Assembly: GCA_003157385.1 (NCBI GenBank) | Contig: PMJJ01000102.1 | Location: forward strand, 58,393 to 95,351 | Length of the DNA: 36,959 nucleotides | Origin: Actinomycetota bacterium | Lineage (GTDB): Bacteria; Actinomycetota; Geothermincolia; Fen-727; Anoxymicrobiaceae | Direction: 5' to 3' | Shown here: positions 8,101 to 15,503 of the stretch, in pieces | How the letters are laid out: every line of letters starts with the position of its first letter | Numbering within the stretch: the first letter of the stretch is position 1 | The notes under the pieces: model-generated | The model's input: the letters and a program-made list of their open reading frames with translations, nothing else | Told to the model about the DNA's origin: nothing | Database searches by the model: none | Program-made: the position numbers and the translations under genes

Positions 8101-9187
8101 GCGCGCCCTGGTTGAGAGGGTCGCCGAAGCCTGCGGTCACCGGCATGTTCAGGGCCGACCCGTCATAGGTCCATATCTGGCAGCCGTTGCTTCCCGACCA
8201 GTCACTGGCGGTCCCCATGAAAAGCTTGTCGCCGGAGTCGTTGAACACCGCCATCGAGGAGATCGAGTTGTTCGAGCCGTCGCCGAAGCCCGCGGTCGAT
8301 ATCATGTTTATGGTGAGGCTGGACCAGGACCCGAAGACCTCCCACAGCTGGCATCCTCTCACTCCAGGCCCGTTCGGGTTGTTGTGAGTTCCCACGTATA
8401 GGCGGTTGCCCAGACCGTGGTCGTACTGGATCATGGCGGTCGCGGCCGAGTTGTTGACGTCACCGAAGCCGTTGGTCTCAGCGGCCCCCCAGGCGCTCCC
8501 GTTGTACTGCCACAGCTGGCAACCCGTGCCCGTGTTCTCGGTACCGGCGACCAGCGAGCCGTTGAAAGCCGTCATCGAGGAGACGCGCCGGTTGTTCGTG
8601 AAGCCGAAGCCGGAGGTGTTGATCTGGGCCCAGATCAGACGGACGCCGCTGAAAGCCAGGACCTGGCACCCGCTGCCGCCCGAGGCGGAATCGTTCTCCG
8701 TGCCGGCGTAAAGAACGCCGCTGTACTCCGCCATCGCAGAGACATCCACGTTGTTGCGGTCGAGGTAGCCGAACAACATGTAACTCGTCCAGTTGCTGCC
8801 GTCGTAACGCCATACCTCGCAGCCGGTCGAGGTATTTCGCGTCCCGACGTAGAGGTTTCCGTTGTAGGAGATCATGGAGGTGGCCCTGGTGTTGTTGGAG
8901 TTCCCGAAGCCGTCGGTATTGACCTGCGTCCAGTTCGATCCGCCGTCGTAGCGGTACACGCGGCAGCCGTTGTCGTTCTCGGTGCCGGCGTACAGCCGGT
9001 TGTTGCCGCCCACGCTGAAGTACGTCATGCAGCTCACGGAGCGCTGCGCAGGGTCGAAGTTGCCGGTGAAACCGCCCGTGATCGAGCCGTTCCAGGTATC
9101 GGCTGCCGCGCTGGTCGGGAGCAGCAGATAGAACATGCCAAACAGCAGTAGACATATGGTGGAAAGGGCGATGACGCGTGAACGCAC
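5129..9187 (-). CDS. Large secreted repeat protein: 14 propeller-like repeats, IPT/TIG-like domains, four DUF5719-like repeats
   Basis: Exported 1352-residue protein. An N-terminal signal sequence (basic start, hydrophobic 'STICLLLFGMFYLLLP', then 'TSAAADTW' with a likely AxA-type cleavage site) is followed by about 14 repeats of 45-60 residues (about 35-770). Each follows the pattern 'LYAGT-N-x-x-GCxVWRYDG...W...GFGxxNN...SAM'. Two repeats with IPT/TIG-like wording follow (about 775-955; 'SPxxxxQGxT', 'GIxVN'), then four repeats of about 97 residues (about 960-1352; 'WYLAEGCTGPGFETWVLVQNP', 'ERAMYGN') resembling DUF5719. No sortase motif or C-terminal membrane helix is seen. I use GTG 9187 because the track's GTG 9196 lies inside the AGGAGGTG ribosome site. 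Function is unknown; a cell-surface or extracellular binding role is inferred from architecture. Confidence 0.8.
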   Translation of the reverse strand: MRSRVIALSTICLLLFGMFYLLLPTSAAADTWNGSITGGFTGNFDPAQRSVSCMTYFSVGGNNRLYAGTENDNGCRVYRYDGGSNWTQVNTDGFGNSNNTRATSMISYNGNLYVGTRNTSTGCEVWRYDGSNWTSYMLFGYLDRNNVDVSAMAEYSGVLYAGTENDSASGGSGCQVLAFSGVRLIWAQINTSGFGFTNNRRVSSMTAFNGSLVAGTENTGTGCQLWQYNGSAWGAAETNGFGDVNNSAATAMIQYDHGLGNRLYVGTHNNPNGPGVRGCQLWEVFGSWSSLTINMISTAGFGDGSNNSISSMAVFNDSGDKLFMGTASDWSGSNGCQIWTYDGSALNMPVTAGFGDPLNQGALAAATSDPGGGGALYFGTLNDPNSSDTDRGTGGEVWQYNAGGSVSQVNQNGFTSSNNYMVASMLRSGNDVFAGTASATGCEVWRYNGSWSQVSNDGFGDQNNSMASSMVLYDDGGGQKLYVGTYNPAGAQLWRFDGPGRGDWTRVSSSGDIESGGNRSISAMVAYPGTGTQKIYAGTYNNRSGCEVWSYDGTWSKLIGSGLPDNPPFWNGSTVRATSAVDAGGSLYFGILAWNGSGSQVWRLTLPGTWEQSDGSGFGNSNNQDVPSLTMYNGMLFAGTTNWSDGCGVFRHDVSGLTGWGQVNNSGFNTSNHEQIASSMCAGDNRLFVGTAYNCTVWDSYSADSPDSWSQANTNGFGNSGEQTVSAMTTRHEGLGLTIYAGTLNTSNGASVEATIPSVDSVSPAVGIQGQTMDVDISATNTHFNAGTSTCVFAPSDGITVNTLTVHSPTSATANISISDLATVGIRNVNVVTPGETPDDSAALFAVSAPGVPSIASSSPSGARQGDTLNLKIVGSNTHFVQGQSAATVSGTGIKVNRTTVIDVDHATANITVGLGAAVGARNVNVTTGVEIPTALRNGLVVSYGPKQAWYLAEGSTGANFETWILVQNPNDGGANINITYMTPNGVVQGPTEEIGPRSRKTYNVADTVPNTDQVSTMVTADRPIIAERSMYGNGRTWATDSIGIWQPAQHWFLAEGCTGPGFDTWVLVQNPSGSAATIQLTFMTSHGAVAGPRVTMPANTRQSFKVNNTCPGEWQVSTEVTSTQPVVAERAMYRTGEDATESIGTSSPQTQWYLPEGCTGPDFETWVLVQNPGEKVANVKLTYMTPSGQKAGPTLKLAPESRMSVNLANSIPGQWSVSTYVSSDQPIIAERAMYGNHRKWAHDSIGVSAPAQTWCLPEGCTGPGFETWVLVQNPNDTEAKVSLTYMTSDVSRDGPSVVLAPHTRKTFNVADTVGQVWEVSTKVTSDKPVIAERAMYGNGRIWGTDSIGCPW

Positions 9188-9280
9188 GAAAAACACCTCC
9201 TGCGCGGATGGCTCCAGCTCAAAAGATCAGATCATCCTGGCATCTGCGCCCAATATGCTATCAGGCCTCAGCGCCCGCGG

Positions 9281-9640
9281 CTAGAAGGCGTCGGGGATGT
9301 GGCGCAGCTCCAGCACCTCGCTCCGGGGGTCGAGCATCACCGCGAAGACGTCGAACCGCACCTGCCCGTGAGTGGAGCCGGTCGCGAGATACTGCGCGGC
9401 GAGCGAGCGAAGCCGGCGCGCCTTTGCCGGCGTCACGGATTCCTCGGGAGCGCCGAATGCTGTTCCAGTCCTGGATTTGACCTCCGCGAAAACGAGCAGG
9501 TCTCCCCGCCTGGCGATGACGTCCACCTCGCCCTCGCGGACGCGCCAGTTGCGCTCCACGATCTCGAACCCCTGCCGGGAAAGCTCGGCGCACGCCGCGT
9601 CCTCACCGGCGCGGCCCTTGGCCCGCCTGTCAGGGCTCAT
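9281..9640 (-). CDS. yraN: YraN/UPF0102 family endonuclease-like protein
   Basis: Small protein of 119 residues, the usual family length. UPF0102 has the Holliday-junction-resolvase/restriction-endonuclease-like fold, and the core motif is visible: E-x-D ('GEVDVIARRGDLLVFAEVKSRTG', residues about 37-59), giving an E-D-ExK metal-binding set. The N-terminal 'KGRAGEDAACAEL' and the 'ITPAKARRL'-like segment ('VTPAKARRLRSLAAQYLA') are also typical. Biological role is unsettled; a DNA repair or recombination function is usually assumed. The start ATG overlaps the rnhB stop by 11 bp, so the two are probably translationally coupled. In many genomes comM and dprA follow directly; here the two large accessory genes intervene. 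Confidence 0.92.
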   Translation of the reverse strand: MSPDRRAKGRAGEDAACAELSRQGFEIVERNWRVREGEVDVIARRGDLLVFAEVKSRTGTAFGAPEESVTPAKARRLRSLAAQYLATGSTHGQVRFDVFAVMLDPRSEVLELRHIPDAF

Positions 9641-10490
9641 CGCCGGCCTCCCACAGCTTTATTTCCCCGGCCCCGTCCGCCACGCGGCGGAACGAGAGCC
9701 TGTGCAGCTCGCAGGGTCCGTACTCATCGAGCGCCTCCCAGTGCTCGGAGGTGCCGTAGCCCTTGTTGTTCTCGAAGTTATAGGAGGGGTAGCGCCTGTG
9801 CATCGCGCGCATGACCCTGTCCCGCTCGACCTTGGCGACTATGCTCGCCGCCGCGACGGAGTGGAATATCGCGTCGGCGGTGGGTATGCCGAAGACCGGA
9901 AAGGCGAGCCCCGTGAGAGTGAAGTGGTCGCAGACGGCGACGTCGCATCGCGGCTGCAGGCCGCTCAAGGCCTGGCCGAGCGCGCTCATGTTGACGATCT
10001 GCAGGCCCCAGCGGTCGACCAGCGAACTGTCCATGAAGACCACCGAGAGGCTCAAGGCCCGCGCCTGTATCTCGGCGTACAGCTCCTCGCGCAACTCGGG
10101 GGCCAGCAGCTTGGAATCGTTCACTCCTTCTATCTCGACGCCCGGCTCAAACAGGGCGGCCGCGGCGACCAGGGGGCCGGCGAGCGCGCCGCGTCCGACC
10201 TCGTCGGCGCCGGCCACCAGCCTGATGCCGTTCACGCGGAATATGTCCTCGTTGGCGGCGCGTCCGCGTTTCCTGCCCAGCGCCTTGAACGCCATGTTGC
10301 GCACTGTCATCCTGGGATCGCGAGTGAGACGGCAGAGCAGTCCGACGTCCGGGCGCTCGAGAGAAGAGAGCAGTTCGCGGATCTCCTTCACCGAGAGGCT
10401 CAAGCTCGCGGGATCGTTCAGCCCGGGCTCGTCACCCGTCAGGAGTTGACCCTGGGCCGGGGCTTTCCGAAGTGGCTCGGAGGCCACCAT
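9630..10490 (-). CDS. rnhB: Ribonuclease HII
   Basis: Removes the RNA strand from RNA-DNA hybrids and excises single ribonucleotides misincorporated into DNA. The catalytic carboxylates are present: D96-E97 in 'AGADEVGRGALAGP', D188 in 'VCDHF' and D206 in 'TADAIFHSVAAASIVAK'. The 286 residues include an N-terminal extension of about 85 residues with 'SVKEIRELLSSLE' and 'RDPRMTVRNMAF', similar in layout to the extension of Bacillus-type RNase HII. The ATG at 10490 has an AAGGTGAT ribosome site about 7 nt upstream, which supports a start inside the lepB 3' end (52-bp overlap). A downstream TTG or GTG near residue 30 is a weaker alternative. It lies in the rplS-lepB-rnhB-yraN operon. Confidence 0.93.
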   Translation of the reverse strand: MVASEPLRKAPAQGQLLTGDEPGLNDPASLSLSVKEIRELLSSLERPDVGLLCRLTRDPRMTVRNMAFKALGRKRGRAANEDIFRVNGIRLVAGADEVGRGALAGPLVAAAALFEPGVEIEGVNDSKLLAPELREELYAEIQARALSLSVVFMDSSLVDRWGLQIVNMSALGQALSGLQPRCDVAVCDHFTLTGLAFPVFGIPTADAIFHSVAAASIVAKVERDRVMRAMHRRYPSYNFENNKGYGTSEHWEALDEYGPCELHRLSFRRVADGAGEIKLWEAGDEP

Positions 10491-11302
10491 ATTAGGATCA
10501 CCTTTCCTATCACGGCGCGGTAGGGAATGGGACCGAAGTAACGGCTGTCGCGAGAGTTCGGCCTGTTGTCGCCCAGCCCGTAGAACATACCCTTGGGCAC
10601 CTTGACCGGCCCGAAGTCGCTCATGTCGTTGACCTTGTAGGGCTCGACTATCGGTTTGCCGTTGATGTAGACCTGGCCCTTCTTTATCTGCAGGGTCTCT
10701 CCCTCGGTCGCGACCACGCGTTTGACGAAAGGAGTGGTGCCGCGGTGCGTGATGTGCAGCGTCTCACCAATCTGCTGGAACGGCCAGTAGAACGGGTTGC
10801 TGGTCGTGAGCGACCTGGGGTCGTCGGGCGGGTAGCGCCAGACTACGATGTCCCCCCTGCGGGGCTTGCGGAAGTAATAGGTCACGCGGTCGACCATCAC
10901 CCTGTCCCCTACCTGGAGGGTCGGGCTCATCGAGGACGACGGTATGATGAACGCCTTGAAGAAGAACGACTGGATCAGAACCGCCACGACCGCGGCGAGC
11001 ACCAGGATGATGACGAGCTCGGTGACGCCCTGCCAGAATGTTATCTTGGGACGCTCTTCGGCCGCCTTGGCCTTTCGCTCGCGCCTGCTCAGACGCCTGG
11101 TCTGGTCATCGGCTTCAGTGACCTGTGCGTCTTGAGGCTTCGCGGCGGGCTCTGGCTCTTGGGCGGGTTGCGGCTGGCGTGCACCTTCAAGCTCGCTCGA
11201 AGGCGCGCCTTCGGTTCCTCGCGTTTGTCCGGAGATGTCCCGAGGAGGGCCTTCGGCAGGAGGTTGGGCTTTGGCGGGTTCGTTGTTTTCTTCTTCGGCC
11301 AT
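10439..11302 (-). CDS. lepB: Signal peptidase I
   Basis: Membrane serine protease that cleaves signal peptides from exported preproteins. After a long charged, Pro/Glu/Gln-rich cytoplasmic segment (residues 1-90), a single membrane helix ('TELVIILVLAAVVAVLIQSF', 94-113) leads into the catalytic domain. The nucleophile is S124 in 'IIPSSSMSPTL' and the general base K194 in 'FVKRVVATEGE'; the later 'GLGDNRPNSRDSRYFG' motif is also intact. The 287-residue length exceeds minimal Gram-positive SipS-type enzymes because of the disordered N-terminus. It lies 17 bp downstream of rplS, with no strong ribosome site before ATG 11302. A natural substrate in this window is the large secreted repeat protein. 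Confidence 0.95.
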   Translation of the reverse strand: MAEEENNEPAKAQPPAEGPPRDISGQTRGTEGAPSSELEGARQPQPAQEPEPAAKPQDAQVTEADDQTRRLSRRERKAKAAEERPKITFWQGVTELVIILVLAAVVAVLIQSFFFKAFIIPSSSMSPTLQVGDRVMVDRVTYYFRKPRRGDIVVWRYPPDDPRSLTTSNPFYWPFQQIGETLHITHRGTTPFVKRVVATEGETLQIKKGQVYINGKPIVEPYKVNDMSDFGPVKVPKGMFYGLGDNRPNSRDSRYFGPIPYRAVIGKVILIWWPPSHFGKPRPRVNS

Positions 11303-11319
11303 CTATGGAGCCATCACTA

Positions 11320-11694
11320 TCAGCTGGTGAACTTCTTCTTCTTGACCCGGGCGGCCTTTCCGACCTTGTCCCTGATGTAGTAGAGCTTGGCGCGCCTCAC
11401 GTCGCCCTCCTGGATCATCTGGATGTCTTTGATGATAGGCGAATGCACCGGGAACGTGCGCTCCACGCCGACGCCGAAAGAGATCTTGCGGACGGTGAAC
11501 GTCTCGCGCGCTCCCGCGCCCTGCCGCCTGATGACCAGGCCCTGGAAAGCCTGGGTGCGCGTCCTCACGGTGCGCTTTTCGCCGCTTCCGCTGGCTTCCT
11601 TGATCTCGATCGTGACCTTTATGGTATCGCCAGGCTGGAAGGGTATTATGTCCTCCCGCATCTGGCTTCTCTCGATAGTCTCTATCTCTTTCAT
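11320..11694 (-). CDS. rplS: 50S ribosomal protein L19 (bL19)
   Basis: Large-subunit protein at the 30S-50S interface. The 124 residues carry the family signatures 'FQPGDTIKVTIEIKEASG', 'RTQAFQGLVIRRQGAGARET', 'FGVGVERTFPVHSP' and 'AKLYYIRDKVGKAARVKKKK'. The track begins at 11721; I choose ATG 11694 ('MKEIETIERSQ'), which has GGGAGA about 7 nt upstream and gives the normal L19 length. It is the first gene of the rplS-lepB-rnhB-yraN run and has its own promoter, being separated from trmD by a hairpin. Confidence 0.96.
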   Translation of the reverse strand: MKEIETIERSQMREDIIPFQPGDTIKVTIEIKEASGSGEKRTVRTRTQAFQGLVIRRQGAGARETFTVRKISFGVGVERTFPVHSPIIKDIQMIQEGDVRRAKLYYIRDKVGKAARVKKKKFTS

Positions 11695-11731
11695 CGTTTT
11701 CTCCCGGAATAGACCGCACAAGACTCGGTCA

Positions 11732-11760
11732 ACTATAGCAGAAGAGCGGTGCGGTGAAAA
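11732..11760 (-). promoter_or_regulatory. Predicted promoter of the rplS-lepB-rnhB-yraN operon
   Basis: Extended -10 element TGC-TATAGT (hexamer 11732-11737) with a 17-nt spacer to a TTTTCA -35-like hexamer (11755-11760) on the minus strand. The predicted start is about 30 nt before rplS ATG 11694. The -35 region abuts the T-rich tail of the upstream trmD hairpin. Confidence 0.5.
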
Positions 11761-11766
11761 TCAGCA

Positions 11767-11799
11767 AACGCACCATGGTGTCAGGTACCGTGGTGCGTT
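11767..11799 (-). terminator. Hairpin between trmD and rplS, probable intrinsic terminator
   Basis: Perfect 9-bp inverted repeat AACGCACCA / TGGTGCGTT with a 15-nt loop, about 10 nt past the trmD stop. On the minus strand it is followed by 'tgctgatttt'. The left arm also contains the self-complementary CACCATGGTG and the loop contains GGTACC, so alternative folds are possible. It would end the rpsP-khpA-rimM-trmD transcript. Confidence 0.55.
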
Positions 11800-11809
11800 G
11801 ATCGCCCTG

Positions 11810-12502
11810 CTAGAGGAGGTCGGGGCGCCTCTCGCGGGTGCGCTCGAGCGCCTGCTGTTCTCTGAAGGCCTTGATCTTCCCATGGTCGCCACTGGTCAGC
11901 ACGTCGGGTACCCGCCATCCCCTGAATTCGGCGGGGCGCGTGTACTGTGGGTACTCCAGAAGCCCGGCTGCGAAAGACTCCTCGGCCAGGCTCTCCTCGT
12001 TCCCCAGCACGCCGGGGAGCAAACGGACCACCGCCTCGAGCACGGCGCAGGCGGCGATCTCGCCGCCCGCCAGCACGAAATCACCCAGCGATATCTCGCG
12101 ACCCGCGATGTGCCGCCTGATCCTCTCGTCCACTCCCTCGTACCTTCCACAGATGAAGACGAGGGTATCGGCCCGCGCGAGCTCGCGTGCGATCTCCTGG
12201 TCTAACCTCTCGCCCTGCGGCGTGAGCAGTATGACCGGGAAATCCTCGCGCAGCTTCTCGGCGTCCTTGTCGAACACCGCCTCGAGCGCGTGAGCGACGA
12301 CGTCCACGCGGAGCACCATCCCCGGCCCGCCGCCGTACGGCGTATCGTCAGCCTTGTGGTGCGGGTCCGGCGAGAGGGAGTGCAGGCTGTGAACGTTGGC
12401 GTCAAGCACCCCAGCCTCGACCGCGCGCCCCAGCACGCCCGCGGAGAGCGGTGAGAGGAGCATCTCGGGCAGTGTGCAGAAGACGTGTGCCTCCAGCGTC
12501 AC
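11810..12502 (-). CDS. trmD: tRNA (guanine-N1)-methyltransferase TrmD
   Basis: Makes m1G37 next to the anticodon in tRNAs that read CNN/GGG codons, using S-adenosylmethionine, which prevents +1 frameshifting. The SPOUT trefoil-knot signatures are present: 'TPYGGGPGMVLR', 'ICGRYEGVDERI' and 'SLGDFVLAGGEIAA'. The C-terminal domain continues to 'RERRPDLL'. The track start at 12643 lies deep within rimM and its first 47 residues are a rimM shadow. I choose GTG 12502, which forms a GTGA overlap with the rimM stop and gives 230 residues, close to family length. Last gene of the rpsP-khpA-rimM-trmD group. Confidence 0.95.
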   Translation of the reverse strand: MTLEAHVFCTLPEMLLSPLSAGVLGRAVEAGVLDANVHSLHSLSPDPHHKADDTPYGGGPGMVLRVDVVAHALEAVFDKDAEKLREDFPVILLTPQGERLDQEIARELARADTLVFICGRYEGVDERIRRHIAGREISLGDFVLAGGEIAACAVLEAVVRLLPGVLGNEESLAEESFAAGLLEYPQYTRPAEFRGWRVPDVLTSGDHGKIKAFREQQALERTRERRPDLL

Positions 12503-13032
12503 GGGCCCATCCCCTCCGGCAGCTCGACCGTTATAGTCCCGCCGTCCATATCGACTTCCTTCACGAACTCGGAGACGAACGGCACGCTGAACTCGACGCC
12601 GTCCGCCGAGGAGGCGATGATCAAATCCTGCGCCGCGCGGCACAGCACCTCGCTCACCCGGCCCAGCTCGCGCCCACCCGCATCGACGAGCGCCATGTCC
12701 ACCATGTCGTGCGGCCAGTACTCGCCTTCGCCCAGCGGCGCCGCCTCGCAGGCCGGGACCATCAAGAACAGCCCGCGCAGCTCGTCGGCCGCGTCCCGGT
12801 CCGTCAGCCCCATCGACACCAGGAAGCGCCCCGAGTGGGGTGCGGCCGTCTCCAGGGTCACCTCGACGTAGTCTTGCGGCCCTTTCTCGAGCAGCATCCT
12901 GGCCCCGGGGACAAACCGCTGGTCCCAGTCCGTCATCGACTCTACGATAAGAGCCCCACGGATGCCGTGGGGCCTCAGTATTCTTCCGACCGCCAGGAGG
13001 TCCCCCGGCGAATTGGTGTTCTTCTCACTCAA
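12499..13032 (-). CDS. rimM: 16S rRNA processing/ribosome maturation factor RimM
   Basis: Assembly factor that binds S19 and helps mature the 30S head. The N-terminal RimM domain is seen ('LLAVGRILRPHGIRGALIVE'), followed by a C-terminal PRC-barrel ('DMALVDAGGRELGRVSEV', 'IPFVSEFVKEVD'-like 'VPFVSEFVKEVDMDGGTI'). The 177-residue length is normal. The start codon is TTG 13032, and it overlaps the khpA stop as TTGA, so the two are likely coupled. The gene ends with a GTGA overlap into trmD. Confidence 0.94.
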   Translation of the reverse strand: MSEKNTNSPGDLLAVGRILRPHGIRGALIVESMTDWDQRFVPGARMLLEKGPQDYVEVTLETAAPHSGRFLVSMGLTDRDAADELRGLFLMVPACEAAPLGEGEYWPHDMVDMALVDAGGRELGRVSEVLCRAAQDLIIASSADGVEFSVPFVSEFVKEVDMDGGTITVELPEGMGP

Positions 13033-13259
13033 TCCAGTATCTCTACTATCGCGTTCTTTCCCTGCTTGGTCGCCGATGCCTTGACCAGCGTCCTCAGGGC
13101 CTGGGCTATCCTGCCCTGCTTGCCGATCACTTTGCCGATGTCCTCGGGGTTGACCTTGAGCTGCAGGATGACCGACCTCTCCCCCTCGATGACCTCGACG
13201 TGGACATCGTCGGGATTGTCGACCAGCGCCTTGGCAAGGTACTCCAGAAGATCTTTCAT
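13029..13259 (-). CDS. khpA: KH-domain RNA-binding protein KhpA
   Basis: Small single-KH-domain protein of 76 residues of the KhpA/YlqC family, which in other bacteria pairs with KhpB (Jag) and binds RNA, affecting cell size and sRNA function. The GxxG loop is visible in 'VIGKQGRIAQALRTL', with the expected 'MKDLLEYLAKALVDNPDDV' start. The track start is a TTG at 13280; I choose ATG 13259, which has GGAGG about 8 nt upstream. Its place between rpsP and rimM is the conserved family location. The stop overlaps rimM by 4 bp. Confidence 0.94.
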   Translation of the reverse strand: MKDLLEYLAKALVDNPDDVHVEVIEGERSVILQLKVNPEDIGKVIGKQGRIAQALRTLVKASATKQGKNAIVEILD

Positions 13260-13296
13260 ATTCGAGCCTCCAGTATTCAACCCAGCGGGAGAAGAT

Positions 13297-13560
13297 TTAT
13301 TTCTTCGAGCTCTCGAACTGCTCCCAGACGCCCTTGATCTTCATCAGGTTCCGGACCTGGCTCGAGGGCTGGGCCCCCTGCGAGAGCCAGTAGAGCGCCC
13401 TTTCGCCGTTGAGCTCGATGGTCGAAGGTTCCGTCATCGGGTTGTAGAAGCCGAGCGACTCGATGTAACGCCCGTCGCGCGGCTTGTGCGAGTCCGCCAC
13501 GACGATGCGATAGACAGGCTGCTTCTTCTTTCCCATTCTGCGCAGTCTGATCTTGACCAA
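13297..13560 (-). CDS. rpsP: 30S ribosomal protein S16 (bS16)
   Basis: Small-subunit protein needed for 16S 5'/central domain folding. The 87 residues begin with the invariant 'VKIRLRRMGKKKQPVYRIVV' and include 'PRDGRYIESLGFYNP' and 'ERALYWLSQGAQPS'. The start is TTG 13560, preceded at 4 nt by AGGAGG, so the rare initiator is well supported. It lies 38 bp downstream of ffh and begins the khpA-rimM-trmD run; co-transcription with ffh is likely because no terminator is seen between them. Confidence 0.97.
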   Translation of the reverse strand: MVKIRLRRMGKKKQPVYRIVVADSHKPRDGRYIESLGFYNPMTEPSTIELNGERALYWLSQGAQPSSQVRNLMKIKGVWEQFESSKK

Positions 13561-13598
13561 TGTGCCTCCTTAAATCCCGTTTATTCTAGCAGAACGCC

Positions 13599-14933
<1,335 letters not shown>

Positions 14934-14967
14934 GGTTGCTCCATCGCTTGTCTTACCGAATAAAGGG

Positions 14968-14996
14968 AGTTTACCATGACCCGTTGCCCCACATAA
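14968..14996 (-). promoter_or_regulatory. Predicted promoter of ffh
   Basis: Extended -10 TGG-TAAACT (hexamer 14968-14973) with a 17-nt spacer to TTATGT (14991-14996) on the minus strand, about 35 nt upstream of the ffh ATG. The -35 match is modest; the TG extension supports the call. Confidence 0.42.
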
Positions 14997-15137
14997 TGAT
15001 ATTACGCGCACCCCCGGACGCGCTCAAGCAAGAGAACGGGCGCACCCCGGGCTTCCGTCCGGGCTTCCCCTGCCCGATGGCCGGACGCGCGGGTTGCGAC
15101 GGCTCCCGCGGGGAGAGGGGTCAGGGAAATGAAAGAA

Positions 15138-15156
15138 GCCCGGCCGACGGCCGGGC
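15138..15156 (-). terminator. Rho-independent terminator after the DUF5679 gene
   Basis: Perfect 8-bp stem GCCCGGCC-gtc-GGCCGGGC on the minus strand, starting about 30 nt past the DUF5679 stop and followed by 'ttctttcattt'. The rest of the interval to ffh (about 15000-15120) is GC-rich, carries a short direct repeat (CCGGGCTTCC twice, near 15045-15070), and shows no ORF or RNA I can identify. Confidence 0.65.
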
Positions 15157-15185
15157 CTCGTCCATCACCTTATCTGGAAAGAGAA

Positions 15186-15332
15186 TCAGGCCTTGCCGGT
15201 GATCTTGAAGACCTTGGTCCCGCACTTGGTGCAGGTGCCTTTCAGGGCCTTCATCTTATTCTTCATGATGACCTCTTCAGGATCCTTGATCTCTACCTTC
15301 TCCTTGCACTTCACACAGTAAGCTTCAGCCAT
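15186..15332 (-). CDS. DUF5679 small zinc-ribbon protein
   Basis: Protein of 48 residues: 'MAEAYCVKCKEKVEIK...TCTKCGTKVFKI'. Two CxxC knuckles (residues 6-9 and about 35-38) indicate a single zinc ribbon. The wording 'AYCVKC..K..I.DPEEV..KN....KGTC..CGTK.F.I' matches my knowledge of DUF5679, common in Actinomycetota and Chloroflexota and without a known function. The track start at 15368 adds 12 residues before this; ATG 15332 has a textbook AGGAGG 5 nt upstream. It is monocistronic, ended by its own terminator, and diverges from the LUD gene. Small zinc ribbons often bind nucleic acid or act as metal stores, but nothing here decides that. Confidence 0.85.
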   Translation of the reverse strand: MAEAYCVKCKEKVEIKDPEEVIMKNKMKALKGTCTKCGTKVFKITGKA

Positions 15333-15418
15333 CTTACCTCCTTTGTACCCGGAACCCCCCGGATCCACAGATTACTCACAACACGTACATTTGTTCGGCT
15401 GTTCGCGCAAATATACCT

Positions 15419-15438
15419 TTGACCCTTCGGGCGGTCAA
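15419..15438. promoter_or_regulatory. Dyad TTGACC-N8-GGTCAA in a divergent intergenic region
   Basis: Perfect 6-bp inverted repeat with an 8-nt spacer ('cttcgggc') lying between the divergent DUF5679 and LUD genes, about 30 nt upstream of the LUD -10 box. It has the size and position of a dimeric repressor or activator site. A short RNA hairpin is the alternative. Confidence 0.35.
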
Positions 15439-15466
15439 CCAGTGCGGGGGCTCGAGACCGGTCCGG

Positions 15467-15475
15467 TGCTATACT
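15467..15475 (+). promoter_or_regulatory. Predicted extended -10 promoter of the LUD gene
   Basis: TGC-TATACT (hexamer 15470-15475) about 29 nt before ATG 15504. No recognisable -35 hexamer lies at 17 nt, as is common for extended -10 promoters or activator-dependent ones; the TTGACC/GGTCAA dyad lies further upstream. Confidence 0.48.
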
Positions 15476-15503
15476 GTCTGCGGCCGTGACAAGGAGGCGG
15501 AAG

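Noticed and set aside
5129-9187. CRISPR or DNA-level tandem repeat array
   Set aside because: The repetition is at protein level with diverged codons inside one open frame; no short identical repeats with unique spacers.
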